Positions 1-9,290 of a stretch of 64,000 bases of DNA are shown here, in pieces. The stretch comes from Bacillota bacterium. GTDB lineage: Bacteria > Bacillota > Clostridia > Lachnospirales > Lachnospiraceae. The stretch covers positions 1-64,000 of the forward strand of contig JAFAFU010000051.1 in NCBI GenBank assembly GCA_023423335.1, in the 5' to 3' direction. The notes under the pieces are model-generated. The model was not told the origin of the DNA, did no database searches, and saw only the letters and a list, made by a program, of their open reading frames with translations. The position numbers and the translations under genes were made by a program. Each line of letters starts with the position of its first letter. Position 1 is the first letter of the stretch.

Positions 1-689
1 GGAGTGGTGGTGCGGGAACCCGGAGTGGTCATGCCTGCTCCGGGAGCAGTTCCGTTCATAGGAGCAGCTGGTGAGGTTCCCCTGTTCATCGGCATGGCGG
101 GAGTTGTGCCGGGAGTGGTGGTGCGGGAACCCGGAGTGGTCATGCCTGCTCCGGGAGCAGTGCCGTTCATAGGAGCAGCGGGTGAGGTTCCCCTGTTCAT
201 CGGCATACCGGGAGTTGTGCCGGGAGTAGTGGTGCGGGAACCGGGAGCAGTGCCGTTCATGGGAGCAGCAGGTGAGGTCCCCCTATTCATCGGCATACCG
301 GGAGTTGTGCCGGGAGCCGTAGGACGGGTACCGGGGATGACAGGTTGTGTATCCGGAGTCCCCGTCATGCCATTGGGAACTGGCTCGCCATAAATGAAAG
401 GTGCGGTATCGGTATTGTTGTTCTGATTGGGTACGGGCATGGTGGTTTCGGGGGTATTACCCGGAGCCACACCGCCTCTGGTACCAGCCGGCATTCCGGT
501 TGTTCTGCCCGGAGCTGGACGATTTATGTTAGGGCTCCCTGTATTATTGCCTGGAGTTCTGGTACTGCCGGGGCTGATTATACTTCTGTTTGGGGTGCCG
601 GTATTTGGTACTGTCCGGTTATTATCATTTATCTGTGAGTTCTTCACCGCTTGTCGATATGATTTGGACATATTTGTATAATGTTGCAT
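1..689 (-). CDS. Pro/Gly/Thr-rich tandem-repeat protein, 3' end beyond window
   Basis: Reading the minus strand from an ATG at 689-687 gives a frame that stays open to the window edge (229 complete codons). A GGAG ribosome site lies just upstream of the ATG. The protein begins MQHYTNMSKSYRQAVKNSQ and then becomes low-complexity, rich in P, G, T, N and M. From about position 333 to 1 it has near-identical repeats: two of 111 nt (37 residues) and one shorter unit of 90 nt missing a 21-nt block. Units contain the motifs PGMPMNRGTSPAAPMNG and PGSRTTTPG. No signal peptide or membrane segment is visible. The composition recalls surface or spore-coat filament proteins, but this is inference; I do not recognise the family. 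The opposite strand also reads open here, which is a shadow of the repeats. Confidence 0.75.
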   Translation of the reverse strand, partial: MQHYTNMSKSYRQAVKNSQINDNNRTVPNTGTPNRSIISPGSTRTPGNNTGSPNINRPAPGRTTGMPAGTRGGVAPGNTPETTMPVPNQNNNTDTAPFIYGEPVPNGMTGTPDTQPVIPGTRPTAPGTTPGMPMNRGTSPAAPMNGTAPGSRTTTPGTTPGMPMNRGTSPAAPMNGTAPGAGMTTPGSRTTTPGTTPAMPMNRGTSPAAPMNGTAPGAGMTTPGSRTTT

Positions 690-938
690 TTGAGTGCTCC
701 TATAGCTTTTTGCTATCAATATATGCAGTTAATAAGCGAATGTGATATACCGCTTATGTATGCTGTAAGGAAGATTAGACTTTGTCCACACTCAGTTGGA
801 TAAAATTAATAATTATTGTGTTGTACTATTACTAAAAAAAATATAAAATAGAGGATGGGTAATAATAATTCCAGTGAATACGGAAAATGCCGTCACAAAG
901 TATTGCAAATTCGGTTGGCTGGGCAAAGGATAAGAGAT
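690..938. promoter_or_regulatory. Divergent intergenic region between the repeat protein and the methyltransferase
   Basis: This AT-rich 249-bp spacer separates two divergent genes and must hold both promoters. A short ATG frame continuing upstream from the methyltransferase to 855 is possible, but its ribosome site (AGAGG) abuts that ATG. I saw no clear -35/-10 pair with good spacing and no terminator. Confidence 0.4.
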
Positions 939-2159
939 ATGGAGCATAAAATAATCGATGTTTTCAGAGATAGCCTGAATAAGGATTTTATTGGAGCAAT
1001 AATCAGTAACTCTACGAATAAAGAGATCTCTCTTAAGATAAAGCTGCGACCAATTCTTCTGAAAGGGGAACTTGTTTTTCAGAAATCGGAATACAGAGGC
1101 GAGCAGGTTTTTCATAGCAATTATACGAAGGAGGAACTGCTTTCTAAGCTTTCGGATTGGTTTGAAGGCTTATACAGACAAGCCGAAATCAATACCCGGA
1201 GCGGGAAAACCACCATCCTGATCAGTAAAAAAGGAAAAGTCACCGTAATCGTGAAAAAGGATAAGGCGCTTACTCCCGGAATAGAGCATGAGGATTTTAA
1301 GCCGGGCCGGGAGGAGGAAGCCAGGGATCTATACCGGCATAATAAGAAAAAGAATTATATCCTTGAAGAAGGAACTGCATATCCATTTCTGGTGGATCTG
1401 GGAGTGATGACACAGGAGGGCAGGATAGTTAAGGCAAGGTCGGATAAATTCCGGCAGATAAACCGTTTTCTTGAGTTTATCGAGGATATTCTTCCTTTTC
1501 TGGATAAGGACAGGGAGCTTACAATTCTTGATTTTGGCTGTGGTAAATCCTATCTTACCTTTGCTATGTATTATTATCTGAAGCTGGAAAAGGGATATCG
1601 GATTAATATAGTGGGTCTGGATTTAAAGGCGGATGTAATCGCCCGCTGTAATAATCTGAGCCGCAAGTATGGTTATGACAAGCTTAAATTCCTGCAGGGA
1701 GATATTGCATCCTATGACGGGGCAAATCAGGTGGATATGGTAGTTACCCTTCATGCTTGTGATACAGCTACGGACCATGCATTGTATAAAGCAATCACCT
1801 GGGGAGCCAGGGTTATTCTCTCCGTTCCCTGCTGTCAGCATGAGTTAAATGGACAAATCCGGAATGAACTGTTACAGCCGATACTGAAATATGGATTGAT
1901 TAAGGAGAGAATGTCCGCCTTAATTACAGATGCCCTGAGAGCAGAGCTTCTGGAGACCCTTGGCTACCATGTCCAGCTTTTGGAGTTCATCGATATGGAG
2001 CATACACCTAAGAATATCCTGATTCGGGCCGTCAGGAGAGAAAAAGATGTGAGCCCGGCAAAAGCGAAGAAGAAGCTTAAAGAATGTATGGAAGCATTAG
2101 GGGTCTCTCCAAGTCTGGAGAGACTGCTTGAAAACAATAAGTCAGAAGAAGGGAAATAA
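939..2159 (+). CDS. Class I SAM-dependent methyltransferase
   Basis: The protein (about 406 aa from the ATG at 939) has an N-terminal lobe of about 200 residues and then a Rossmann methyltransferase core. Motif I is DFGCGKSYLTFAMYY, followed by an acidic motif II end (GLDLKADVI) and a conserved THACDTATDHAL stretch. This arrangement is typical of the uncharacterised clostridial methyltransferase group related to Methyltransf_32; the substrate is unknown. An in-frame ATG at 855 would add 28 residues, but 939 has AAAGGA eight bases upstream and is the better start. The next gene starts one base after this stop, so the two are probably cotranscribed. The fold call is firm, the substrate is not. 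Confidence 0.8.
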   Translation: MEHKIIDVFRDSLNKDFIGAIISNSTNKEISLKIKLRPILLKGELVFQKSEYRGEQVFHSNYTKEELLSKLSDWFEGLYRQAEINTRSGKTTILISKKGKVTVIVKKDKALTPGIEHEDFKPGREEEARDLYRHNKKKNYILEEGTAYPFLVDLGVMTQEGRIVKARSDKFRQINRFLEFIEDILPFLDKDRELTILDFGCGKSYLTFAMYYYLKLEKGYRINIVGLDLKADVIARCNNLSRKYGYDKLKFLQGDIASYDGANQVDMVVTLHACDTATDHALYKAITWGARVILSVPCCQHELNGQIRNELLQPILKYGLIKERMSALITDALRAELLETLGYHVQLLEFIDMEHTPKNILIRAVRREKDVSPAKAKKKLKECMEALGVSPSLERLLENNKSEEGK

Positions 2160-2160
2160 G

Positions 2161-4698
2161 GTGCTGAAGCAGGTATACCGTGTACTTATTTTAATAGGAG
2201 TATTTATAGCCTCCCTTTATTATTTCAGTAAGGATATTAAGGAGGTTGTTTTTGATATCGATAATACGACTGTGATGGGGGAAACGACCTTTCCTCTGGT
2301 CTCCATCCGTGCCGGAGATGAGGTAATTAACCGGATCCATGGCTATAGCAGTAATCTGGCTGCCAATAAGATCCGGGAAGGTGTCGTTCCGCTGGGGGCT
2401 GACCAGACGTTTGAAGTAATTATTAATCAGGAGACATATGATATTAAAAAGCTGGGCTACGAGCTCCGGGAATTTGATGGAAACGAATTGATTGAGGCAG
2501 ACTCTGTCAGCGTTTTCACCGAAGAAGGAGTCACGAAGACGGCAAAAATTAAAATAAAGTCAGAGCTTATTAAGAAAAAGGACTATGCCGTAAAGATAAC
2601 GCTGATTACCAGTGAAAGTAAAAAGATATATTTCTACCAGAGAGTCATGCTCGAGGATGAGGTGCATTTAAGTGAGAAGCTTGACTTTGTGAAAAGCTTC
2701 CATAATGCCATCAAGGATAAAAGCTCTGCGGATTGGATCACAGACCGCCTTGAGCCGGATAAGAAGAAGGAGAACAATACGCTGGCCAAGGTTGATATCC
2801 ATTCCAGTTATGATCTGATAACCTGGGGGAATTTAAGACCCGAATTTCTGACCGAGGTGATTCCCACAGTCATTGAAATCAGCCCGGGACTTGCAACGGT
2901 AGAGCTGGAATATTTTATTCGGGCTGAGATTGCAGGCATGCCGGAACTCTTTGAAGTAAAAGAGTATTACCGTGTCCAGTATACGACGAACCAGATCTAT
3001 CTGTTAAATTATGAGCGGAGTATGGAGGCGGTTTTTGATTCATCATTAGCCAGTATATCTAAGAGTCAGCTAAAGCTGGGTATCACTTCCGATACGGAGA
3101 TTCCCTTTCTTGCGAGCCCCGACCAGAAGAAGCTGGCCTTTATAAGAAACAGAGACCTCTGGTTTTATAATCTTGAGGGAAATGAGCTGATCCGGGTATT
3201 TTCCTTCCGGCAGGAAAACACAGACTATATTCGTGACCTGTATAACCAGCATGACATCCGTATATTGAGTATGGATCCGGAAGGCAATATGGATTTCCTG
3301 GTTTATGGATATATGAACCGGGGCCAGTATGAAGGACGGGTAGGAATAATATTATACCGTTATATCCGCGCTGAGAACCGTATTGAGGAGAGAGTTTATA
3401 TCCCTGTGGAGGAACCCTACCAGCTTCTGAAGGAAAATCTGGGTTCTTTAGCATATGTCAATGCCCTGGAGGTTTTTTATTTACAATTATATAATAATAT
3501 TTACTCCTATAATCTGATTACGGGACAGTTGGAGATTCTGGCGGAGGGAATATCGGACCAGATTGTCTGCATCCCGGAGAAAGCCTATGCTGCCTGGCAG
3601 GGAAATCCCGATCCCAGACAGTCCAGGGATATCAAGATAATGCAGCTGGAGACCGGAAAGATCCAGACGATTGATACCCGTGCAGGATATAATATCCTGC
3701 TGCTGGATATGATAGATTTTAACCTGATTTATGGGTTTGCAGCGGAGGGTGATATTACTACACTGCCGGACGGAAGAACGATTATACCGCTGAACGTGCT
3801 GGAGATCGCTACCATAGACAGAAAGGTTCTTAAGAACTACAGTAAGATAGGCTACTTTATTACGGATGTGGCAGTCAAGGGAAACATCGTTGAATTGAGC
3901 CGGGTTATGAGAATAAATAAGGACGGGAAGCAGGTCTTTGTTCCGGCACCGCAGGATTATATCATGAACCAGGTTAAAAATGAAAAATCCGTGGTTGAGG
4001 TTACTTCAAGAGTAACCGATGAAGCGCTGACGGAAAGGTATCTGACCATGCCGTCAGGCTTTACGATGGCAGAACTGCCCAAACAAGCGGCAACCGTTAA
4101 TACGGTTATTTCGCAGGACCCGACGTTAAGGCTGCAGAAGCTTACGGTAGAGGAAATGCGCTATTATACTTATGTGGCCGGAGAAATTGCCGGGGAATTT
4201 AAAGAAGCCTCCAAAGCCATTGCATTGGCGAATGAAAAAGCAGGGGTGGTACAAAACAACAGAAATCAACTGGTATGGGAACGGATTGCCAGGCCGGCCA
4301 AGACCATCATATCCGGTTATGATGGAAGCACAATTGCACAAACGGAGGAAACCTTGGAAAGCTGCGTCAGATTACTTTTAAAGCATCTTGGAAAAGGCTC
4401 CGGCATACAGAGTTCCCTCTCTGACAGCACCGTCTATGATATAATAGCAGAAAACACAGAAAATACTCCGGTCACGCTGGCAGGGGTAACACTGGAGGAG
4501 GCACTGTACTATATTGCCAAAGGCAGACCGGTCATTGCGATGACGGACCACAAGAATGCCGTATTAATCTTCGGATATGACGGGTTTAACATCAACGTAG
4601 CCGATCCTGCCCAGGGAAAGATCCGAAAGATCGGATTGCAGGATAGCAAAGAGATGTTTGAAGGGGCAGGGAATGTATATATTTCTTACCTTGAATAA
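2161..4698 (+). CDS. Membrane-anchored propeller-like protein with C39-like peptidase C-terminus
   Basis: This is a protein of about 845 residues. A hydrophobic segment within the first 25 residues suggests an N-terminal anchor with the rest outside the cell. The middle contains blade-like repeats such as SPDQKKLAFIRNRDLWFYN that look like a beta-propeller. The last 120 residues resemble a C39-type papain-fold domain: AQTEETLESC supplies a Gln and Cys, DHKNAVLIFGYD supplies a His, and NVADP supplies an Asp, in the right order. Catalysis is inferred. GTG at 2161 has AAGGGA about seven bases upstream; an in-frame TTG at 2128 inside the methyltransferase gene is the alternative. It follows the methyltransferase gene with almost no gap. 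The role is unknown. Confidence 0.6.
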   Translation: MLKQVYRVLILIGVFIASLYYFSKDIKEVVFDIDNTTVMGETTFPLVSIRAGDEVINRIHGYSSNLAANKIREGVVPLGADQTFEVIINQETYDIKKLGYELREFDGNELIEADSVSVFTEEGVTKTAKIKIKSELIKKKDYAVKITLITSESKKIYFYQRVMLEDEVHLSEKLDFVKSFHNAIKDKSSADWITDRLEPDKKKENNTLAKVDIHSSYDLITWGNLRPEFLTEVIPTVIEISPGLATVELEYFIRAEIAGMPELFEVKEYYRVQYTTNQIYLLNYERSMEAVFDSSLASISKSQLKLGITSDTEIPFLASPDQKKLAFIRNRDLWFYNLEGNELIRVFSFRQENTDYIRDLYNQHDIRILSMDPEGNMDFLVYGYMNRGQYEGRVGIILYRYIRAENRIEERVYIPVEEPYQLLKENLGSLAYVNALEVFYLQLYNNIYSYNLITGQLEILAEGISDQIVCIPEKAYAAWQGNPDPRQSRDIKIMQLETGKIQTIDTRAGYNILLLDMIDFNLIYGFAAEGDITTLPDGRTIIPLNVLEIATIDRKVLKNYSKIGYFITDVAVKGNIVELSRVMRINKDGKQVFVPAPQDYIMNQVKNEKSVVEVTSRVTDEALTERYLTMPSGFTMAELPKQAATVNTVISQDPTLRLQKLTVEEMRYYTYVAGEIAGEFKEASKAIALANEKAGVVQNNRNQLVWERIARPAKTIISGYDGSTIAQTEETLESCVRLLLKHLGKGSGIQSSLSDSTVYDIIAENTENTPVTLAGVTLEEALYYIAKGRPVIAMTDHKNAVLIFGYDGFNINVADPAQGKIRKIGLQDSKEMFEGAGNVYISYLE

Positions 4699-4730
4699 TA
4701 TATTACAAAACATGATAAGGAGACATGAAT

Positions 4731-5849
4731 ATGGATGAGAGAATTAAAAAGCTGGCCGATAACCTTGTGAATTATTCTATGAAGGTAAAAAAGGGGGATA
4801 AGGTCTACGTACATTATATCGGCATGTCCACCCAGGAGCTTGCAAGACAGTTGGTTAAGGAGATATACAAAGCAGGGGGAGTACCCTTTGTACATTTTAC
4901 AGATCCCACTCTGCTGAGAGAGGTTCTTTTAAATTGCAGTGAGGAGCAGCAGTCCCTATCTGCTAAAATCGATGCGGCAGAGATGGCGCAAATGGATTGT
5001 TATGTTGCTGTCCGCGGTTCGGATAATGTGTCTGAGAATGCTGATGTTCCGGCTGAGAAGATGAAAATATATGAGACCTATTATCAGACACCGGTTCATC
5101 ATGATATCCGTGTCAAGAAAACCAGATGGGTTGTTCTCCGTTATCCCAATGCGGCGATGGCACAGCTGGCTAATATGAGCATGGAAGGCTTCCAGGACTT
5201 TTATTTCAATGTTTGCAATCTGGATTATGCTAAGATGGGTAAGGCAATGGAGAACCTGGTGGACTATATGAACCGTACGGACAGGGTCAGAATTGTAGGA
5301 CCCGGTACGGACCTAAGCTTCTCCATCAAAAATATCCCGGCAGTACCCTGTGACGGAGAGAGAAATATCCCGGACGGAGAGGTCTATACTGCTCCGGTAA
5401 GAGATAGTGTGAATGGTACCTTAACCTATAATACTCCGGCTGTTTTCCAAGGCTTCACCTATGAGAATATCAGCTTCCGCTTTGAAAACGGCAAGATCGT
5501 GGAAGCAACCGCCAATGATACGGAAAGAATCAACCATGTGCTTGATACGGATGAAGGCGCCCGTTACATCGGAGAGTTTGCGATCGGAGTTAATCCGTAT
5601 ATTCTGAAACCGATGAAGGACACCTTGTTCGACGAGAAGATTATGGGATCCTTCCACTTTACACCCGGTAACTGCTATGAGGAGGAAGCTCCGAACGGTA
5701 ACCACTCCGCAATTCATTGGGATCTGGTGTGTATCCAGACACCGGAATACGGCGGCGGCGAAATCTATTTTGACGATGTGTTAATTCGTAAGAATGGGCG
5801 TTTTGTTGTGGAAGAGCTTGAATCCTTAAATCCTGAGAATCTTATATAA
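4731..5849 (+). CDS. Aminopeptidase, M29 (AmpS/AmpT) family
   Basis: The 372-residue protein matches M29 metallo-aminopeptidases in length and motif order. These two-metal cytoplasmic exopeptidases remove N-terminal residues from peptides. Visible metal/catalytic motifs are PDGEVYTAP (Glu), YIGEFAIG (Glu), NGNHSAIHWD (two His and an Asp) and the C-terminal GGEIYFDD. The ATG at 4731 has AAGGAG eight bases upstream; an ATG at 4725 is only two bases from that site and is less likely. The glycosyltransferase follows after 15 bases, so the two may share a transcript though no functional link is obvious. Confidence 0.9.
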   Translation: MDERIKKLADNLVNYSMKVKKGDKVYVHYIGMSTQELARQLVKEIYKAGGVPFVHFTDPTLLREVLLNCSEEQQSLSAKIDAAEMAQMDCYVAVRGSDNVSENADVPAEKMKIYETYYQTPVHHDIRVKKTRWVVLRYPNAAMAQLANMSMEGFQDFYFNVCNLDYAKMGKAMENLVDYMNRTDRVRIVGPGTDLSFSIKNIPAVPCDGERNIPDGEVYTAPVRDSVNGTLTYNTPAVFQGFTYENISFRFENGKIVEATANDTERINHVLDTDEGARYIGEFAIGVNPYILKPMKDTLFDEKIMGSFHFTPGNCYEEEAPNGNHSAIHWDLVCIQTPEYGGGEIYFDDVLIRKNGRFVVEELESLNPENLI

Positions 5850-5864
5850 GGAGGCGTGTATAGC

Positions 5865-6881
5865 ATGAAGCTTCTAACAGCTGCCATCCCCTGTTATAAT
5901 TCAGCTGCCTATATGAGCCATGCGGTTGAAACCCTGCTTTCCGGCGGGGAAGAAATGGATATCATTATTGTAAACGACGGCTCCTCCGACGATACCCAGA
6001 AAATCGGAGAGGAATATCAGGCGAAGTACCCCGGTATTATACGAATTATCAATCAGGAAAACGGAGGGCACGGTGAGGCGGTAAATACCGGCCTGGCCAA
6101 TGCCCAGGGTTTATATTTCAAGGTAGTGGACAGTGACGACTGGGTAAATGAGGAGGCTCTCCACCAGGTTATGGACACCTTAAAGAATCTGATCGCCGAC
6201 GGTAGCAGCCCGGATCTTTTCCTGGCAAACTACGTCTATGAGAAGGTGGATGCCAAGAAGAAGAAGGTAATCAATTATAACTGGGCGCTGCCGAAGGACC
6301 AGATATTTACCTGGGATGATATCATGCACTTTAAGCAGAGTCAGAACATCCTGATGCATTCCACCATTTATCGCACCAAGCTGCTTAAGGACTGTGGAAT
6401 TCGTCTTCCGAAGCATACCTTCTATGTGGATAACATTTTTGTGTATCAGCCGCTTCCGTTTGTTAAAACTCTTTATTATATGGATGTGAATCTTTACCGT
6501 TACTTTATCGGCAGGTCTGATCAGTCAGTAAATGAACAGGTCATGATCAAAAGAATCGACCAGCAGTTAAGAATAACCAAGATCATGATCGAATCTCATA
6601 GCCTGATGCAGATAAAGAGTGTTAAGCTTAGAAATTACATGATAAAATATCTTTCCATGATGATGACCATCTGCTCGGTCTTCCTGATTAAAGAAGGAAG
6701 TGAGGAAAGCATTGCGAAGAAGCAGGATCTTTGGGATTACTTAAAGAGCTACGATAAATGGCTTTATAAGAAGATCCGTTCTCAGATCCTCGGCCGCTCC
6801 ATGAACCTTCCCGGTAAATTCGGCCGCAGAATCGTAGAGGTTGGCTACAACATCACACGGAAAATCTACGGCTTCAACTAG
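5865..6881 (+). CDS. Glycosyltransferase family 2
   Basis: The N-terminal 120 residues show the GT-A nucleotide-sugar fold: TAAIPCYNSAAYM, then IIVNDGSSDDT, ENGGHGEAVNTGL and the DxD-type VDSDDW. The C-terminal 200 residues are family-specific and carry no obvious membrane helices. Enzymes of this kind transfer sugars to cell-wall polymers or lipid carriers at the inner membrane face; the acceptor here is unknown. ATG 5865 is preceded by AAGGAGG ten bases upstream; a GTG three codons earlier is too close to that site. The gene is followed by a large hairpin at 6971-7048. Confidence 0.88.
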   Translation: MKLLTAAIPCYNSAAYMSHAVETLLSGGEEMDIIIVNDGSSDDTQKIGEEYQAKYPGIIRIINQENGGHGEAVNTGLANAQGLYFKVVDSDDWVNEEALHQVMDTLKNLIADGSSPDLFLANYVYEKVDAKKKKVINYNWALPKDQIFTWDDIMHFKQSQNILMHSTIYRTKLLKDCGIRLPKHTFYVDNIFVYQPLPFVKTLYYMDVNLYRYFIGRSDQSVNEQVMIKRIDQQLRITKIMIESHSLMQIKSVKLRNYMIKYLSMMMTICSVFLIKEGSEESIAKKQDLWDYLKSYDKWLYKKIRSQILGRSMNLPGKFGRRIVEVGYNITRKIYGFN

Positions 6882-6970
6882 GCCGCCCGGAGTATGATAA
6901 AGGATAAAGCATAAACCATCAATCATAGACCATAGTCCAGGGGTGGCCGTATAATAGCTTTAACGATATA

Positions 6971-7048
6971 AGAGGCCTCTTATGCTTCTCTCTACACGCA
7001 GGCTGCAGGACAGCAAACAGTGTATGGTGAGAAGTATAAGGGGCCTCT
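6971..7048. repeat. Long inverted repeat (about 27-bp arms) between convergent genes
   Basis: Arms at 6971-6990 and 7028-7047 pair over 20 positions with two G-U pairs, and inner TACAC/GTGTA bases extend the stem. No U-run follows on either side, so it is not a typical intrinsic terminator, but it sits between convergent genes ending at 6881 and 7124. Confidence 0.6.
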
Positions 7049-7123
7049 TGCTCTGTTGTAATTGTGTGACAGTCTTCTGATGCTGTCCGGGCTTATATCA
7101 CAGGAAGAATCCCACGGTGGCAA

Positions 7124-7807
7124 TTAGGACACCTTGGAGAGCTCCTGCTTGGTTACCTTACCCCAGGATGGGATATAAACGGCTGCGTACATAATAATAC
7201 TGAGTGCTATGCCGCCGAAGATGTCCAATACGGAATGCTGCTTTAAAAAGACGGTAGATAAACAGATGGAAACGGTCAGCACCAGGGCAGCCCCTTGCAG
7301 CCATTTGAGCTTCTGCAAGCGTTCGTTCCTGTGGATCGCAATCATCGCGCCGATGGAATTAAATACATGGATACTGGGGAATACATTTGTCGCAGTATCA
7401 AAACTATATAAGCGGGATAGCATAGTAAGGAAGATATTACTGCGTCCCAGGGAATCGATATCAACCCTGAGAACATGTCCGTTTGGCCAAAGGGTATAGA
7501 TAACCAGGCATATGGTCATACCTATGAACAGGAAAGCACAAATCTGGTAAAATTCCGTCTTTGAGGTCAGGAAAAAGTATGCTACGGTGACAAAGATAAA
7601 AGCAAACCATAAAAAGTAAGGAATGATAAAAATCTCGAGGAAGGGAATCAAATCATCCAGCCTGGAATAGATACGGGTAAACTTTGAGTCGTCTGTAATA
7701 GTACGTTCAAGATAAGTAAACCACATCATATATACAAAAAAATAAGACAGGATAAATCCATGCTTATATTTTAGGATCAATTGCTTCATTGCATTGAGAA
7801 TTTTCAT
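7124..7807 (-). CDS. PAP2-superfamily membrane phosphatase/phosphotransferase (Aur1-like)
   Basis: This 227-residue protein has about six hydrophobic segments. It carries the PAP2 signature in its PAP2_3 form: FPSIHVFNSIGA (in place of PSGH) followed by LKQHSVLDIFGG, whose His and Asp complete the active site. The family hydrolyses or transfers lipid phosphates at the outer membrane face. The classical KxxxxxxRP motif is not obvious. ATG at 7807 has GGAAAGG ten bases upstream on the minus strand. The gene runs alone, divergent from deoB. The substrate is unknown. Confidence 0.75.
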   Translation of the reverse strand: MKILNAMKQLILKYKHGFILSYFFVYMMWFTYLERTITDDSKFTRIYSRLDDLIPFLEIFIIPYFLWFAFIFVTVAYFFLTSKTEFYQICAFLFIGMTICLVIYTLWPNGHVLRVDIDSLGRSNIFLTMLSRLYSFDTATNVFPSIHVFNSIGAMIAIHRNERLQKLKWLQGAALVLTVSICLSTVFLKQHSVLDIFGGIALSIIMYAAVYIPSWGKVTKQELSKVS

Positions 7808-8102
7808 GTATGCTCAGCCTTTCCAAAGTTAAATGGTTGGTTATTATTCCGATAACTCTGTAAATTATATCACATAATTTCACTAAGAACAATATACAGA
7901 AAGTGACTTTATTAATCTGGTATCGAAAAAGTAAGAATGGACATCGGATTAAAAAATAACTATAATTATAATATATGGATTCTATGGTATTAAGTCACAT
8001 TCCTTTGATGTCAATTGCAGGTGACTCTGCGGCAGCCAGGTTTGACCTTGCTCTGCGGCAGAGGGATAAATACTCAGGAGATGAATGATTGGAGGTAGCG
8101 GT
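7808..8102. promoter_or_regulatory. Divergent intergenic region upstream of PAP2 gene and deoB
   Basis: This 295-bp spacer carries the promoters of the two divergent genes. It is AT-rich from about 7850 to 7990. Near deoB there are two direct copies of CTCTGCGGCAG (about 8028 and 8051), the second forming the small hairpin CTCTGCGGCAGAG. GGAGG at 8091-8095 sets the deoB start. I found no riboswitch-like structure. Confidence 0.4.
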
Positions 8103-9290
8103 ATGAAACGAGTGTTTTTGGTTGTTCTGGACAGCGTCGGTATCGGTGAGATGCCCGATGCAGGAAATTATGGGGATGAAGGAAGCAATACCCTGTATTC
8201 CGCAGCCCAGAGCAAATATTTTGATATGCCTAATATGGGCAGGCTGGGTTTATTCCATATCGACGGAGTCAGGGAGAAATTTCCCGAAGAGAGCAGGGAT
8301 GCTTCCTTTTCAGGAAGCGTGGCAAGACTTGCGGAGCGTTCCAGCGGCAAGGATACCACCACAGGTCATTGGGAAATAGCAGGCATCATTTCGGAAAAGC
8401 CCTTCCCGACATATCCGGAGGGCTTCCCGGAGGAGATCATAAGGGAATTTGAAGAGAAAACCGGCCGAAGGGCAATCTGTAATCTGCCATATTCCGGTAC
8501 CGATGTGATTCGGGATTATGGCAGGGAGCATATGGAGACCGGAGCCCTGATTGTCTATACTTCCGCGGATAGTGTATTCCAGATTGCCGCCCATGAGGAA
8601 ATTGTTCCTGTAAAGGAATTATACCGTTACTGTGAGATGGCCCGGGAAATTTTGCAGGGCGAGCATGGGGTGGGGCGGGTTATAGCCAGGCCCTTTCAGG
8701 GGGAATATCCGGACTTTGAGAGAACCTCGAACCGCCATGATTATTCCCTGGCTCCTTCCACAACGATGCTGGACCAGCTGTCCTCCCGGGGCTTCGACGT
8801 GCTGGCGGTAGGAAAAATCAACGATATCTATGCCGGTAAGGGAATTACCGATACCGTCCGTACCCAAAATAATGAAGAGGGAATCGAGAGACTGATCGAG
8901 AGGATGAACAGAGAGTTTAACGGGATATGCTTTGTAAATCTGGTGGATTTTGATATGGTATATGGCCATCGGAACAATGTGGACGGCTATGCCAGGGCGC
9001 TTACCTATTTTGACAGCCAGCTTCCCCGAATCCTTATGGGTCTTAAGGAGGAGGATATATTGATGATTACGGCTGACCATGGCTGTGACCCTGCAACTGC
9101 TTCTACGGATCATTCCAGGGAATATATCCCTTTGGTGATCTGCGGCAATAAAATAAGGAAGGGTCATAATGTCGGAACAAGAACCACCTTTTCCGATATC
9201 GCGGCAACAATACTGGATTACTTTGATATCAGGCCGGAAATAGCAGGCGCCTCCTTCCTGAAGGAGATAGCAGCATGGAGGTTAAGCTGA
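8103..9290 (+). CDS. deoB: Phosphopentomutase
   Basis: DeoB interconverts ribose-1-phosphate and ribose-5-phosphate (and the deoxy forms) in nucleoside salvage; it is a cytosolic alkaline-phosphatase-superfamily enzyme with two Mn ions. The 395 residues match the usual length. Motifs seen are LDSVGIGEMPDAGNYGDEGSNT at the N-terminus (metal-binding Asp), SSGKDTTTGHWEIAG, and near the C-terminus TADHGCDPATASTDHSREYIPL (metal-binding Asp/His). The ATG at 8103 lies seven bases after GGAGG. The last residues, AAWRLS, are encoded by a sequence repeated before the next gene (see the 9270-9399 repeat). No other nucleoside-catabolism gene lies beside it. Confidence 0.95.
   Translation: MKRVFLVVLDSVGIGEMPDAGNYGDEGSNTLYSAAQSKYFDMPNMGRLGLFHIDGVREKFPEESRDASFSGSVARLAERSSGKDTTTGHWEIAGIISEKPFPTYPEGFPEEIIREFEEKTGRRAICNLPYSGTDVIRDYGREHMETGALIVYTSADSVFQIAAHEEIVPVKELYRYCEMAREILQGEHGVGRVIARPFQGEYPDFERTSNRHDYSLAPSTTMLDQLSSRGFDVLAVGKINDIYAGKGITDTVRTQNNEEGIERLIERMNREFNGICFVNLVDFDMVYGHRNNVDGYARALTYFDSQLPRILMGLKEEDILMITADHGCDPATASTDHSREYIPLVICGNKIRKGHNVGTRTTFSDIAATILDYFDIRPEIAGASFLKEIAAWRLS

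Noticed and set aside
1..333. Regular repeats resembling a CRISPR array
   Set aside because: The units are contiguous 111- and 90-nt coding repeats with no unique spacers; they translate to 37-residue protein repeats.
4..393. Plus-strand frame of 129 codons full of PGVV/GAVPFIGAAGE repeats
   Set aside because: It is the opposite strand of the repeat gene at 1-689 minus, which has a ribosome site, a normal N-terminus and coherent Pro/Thr repeats; this frame has none of these.
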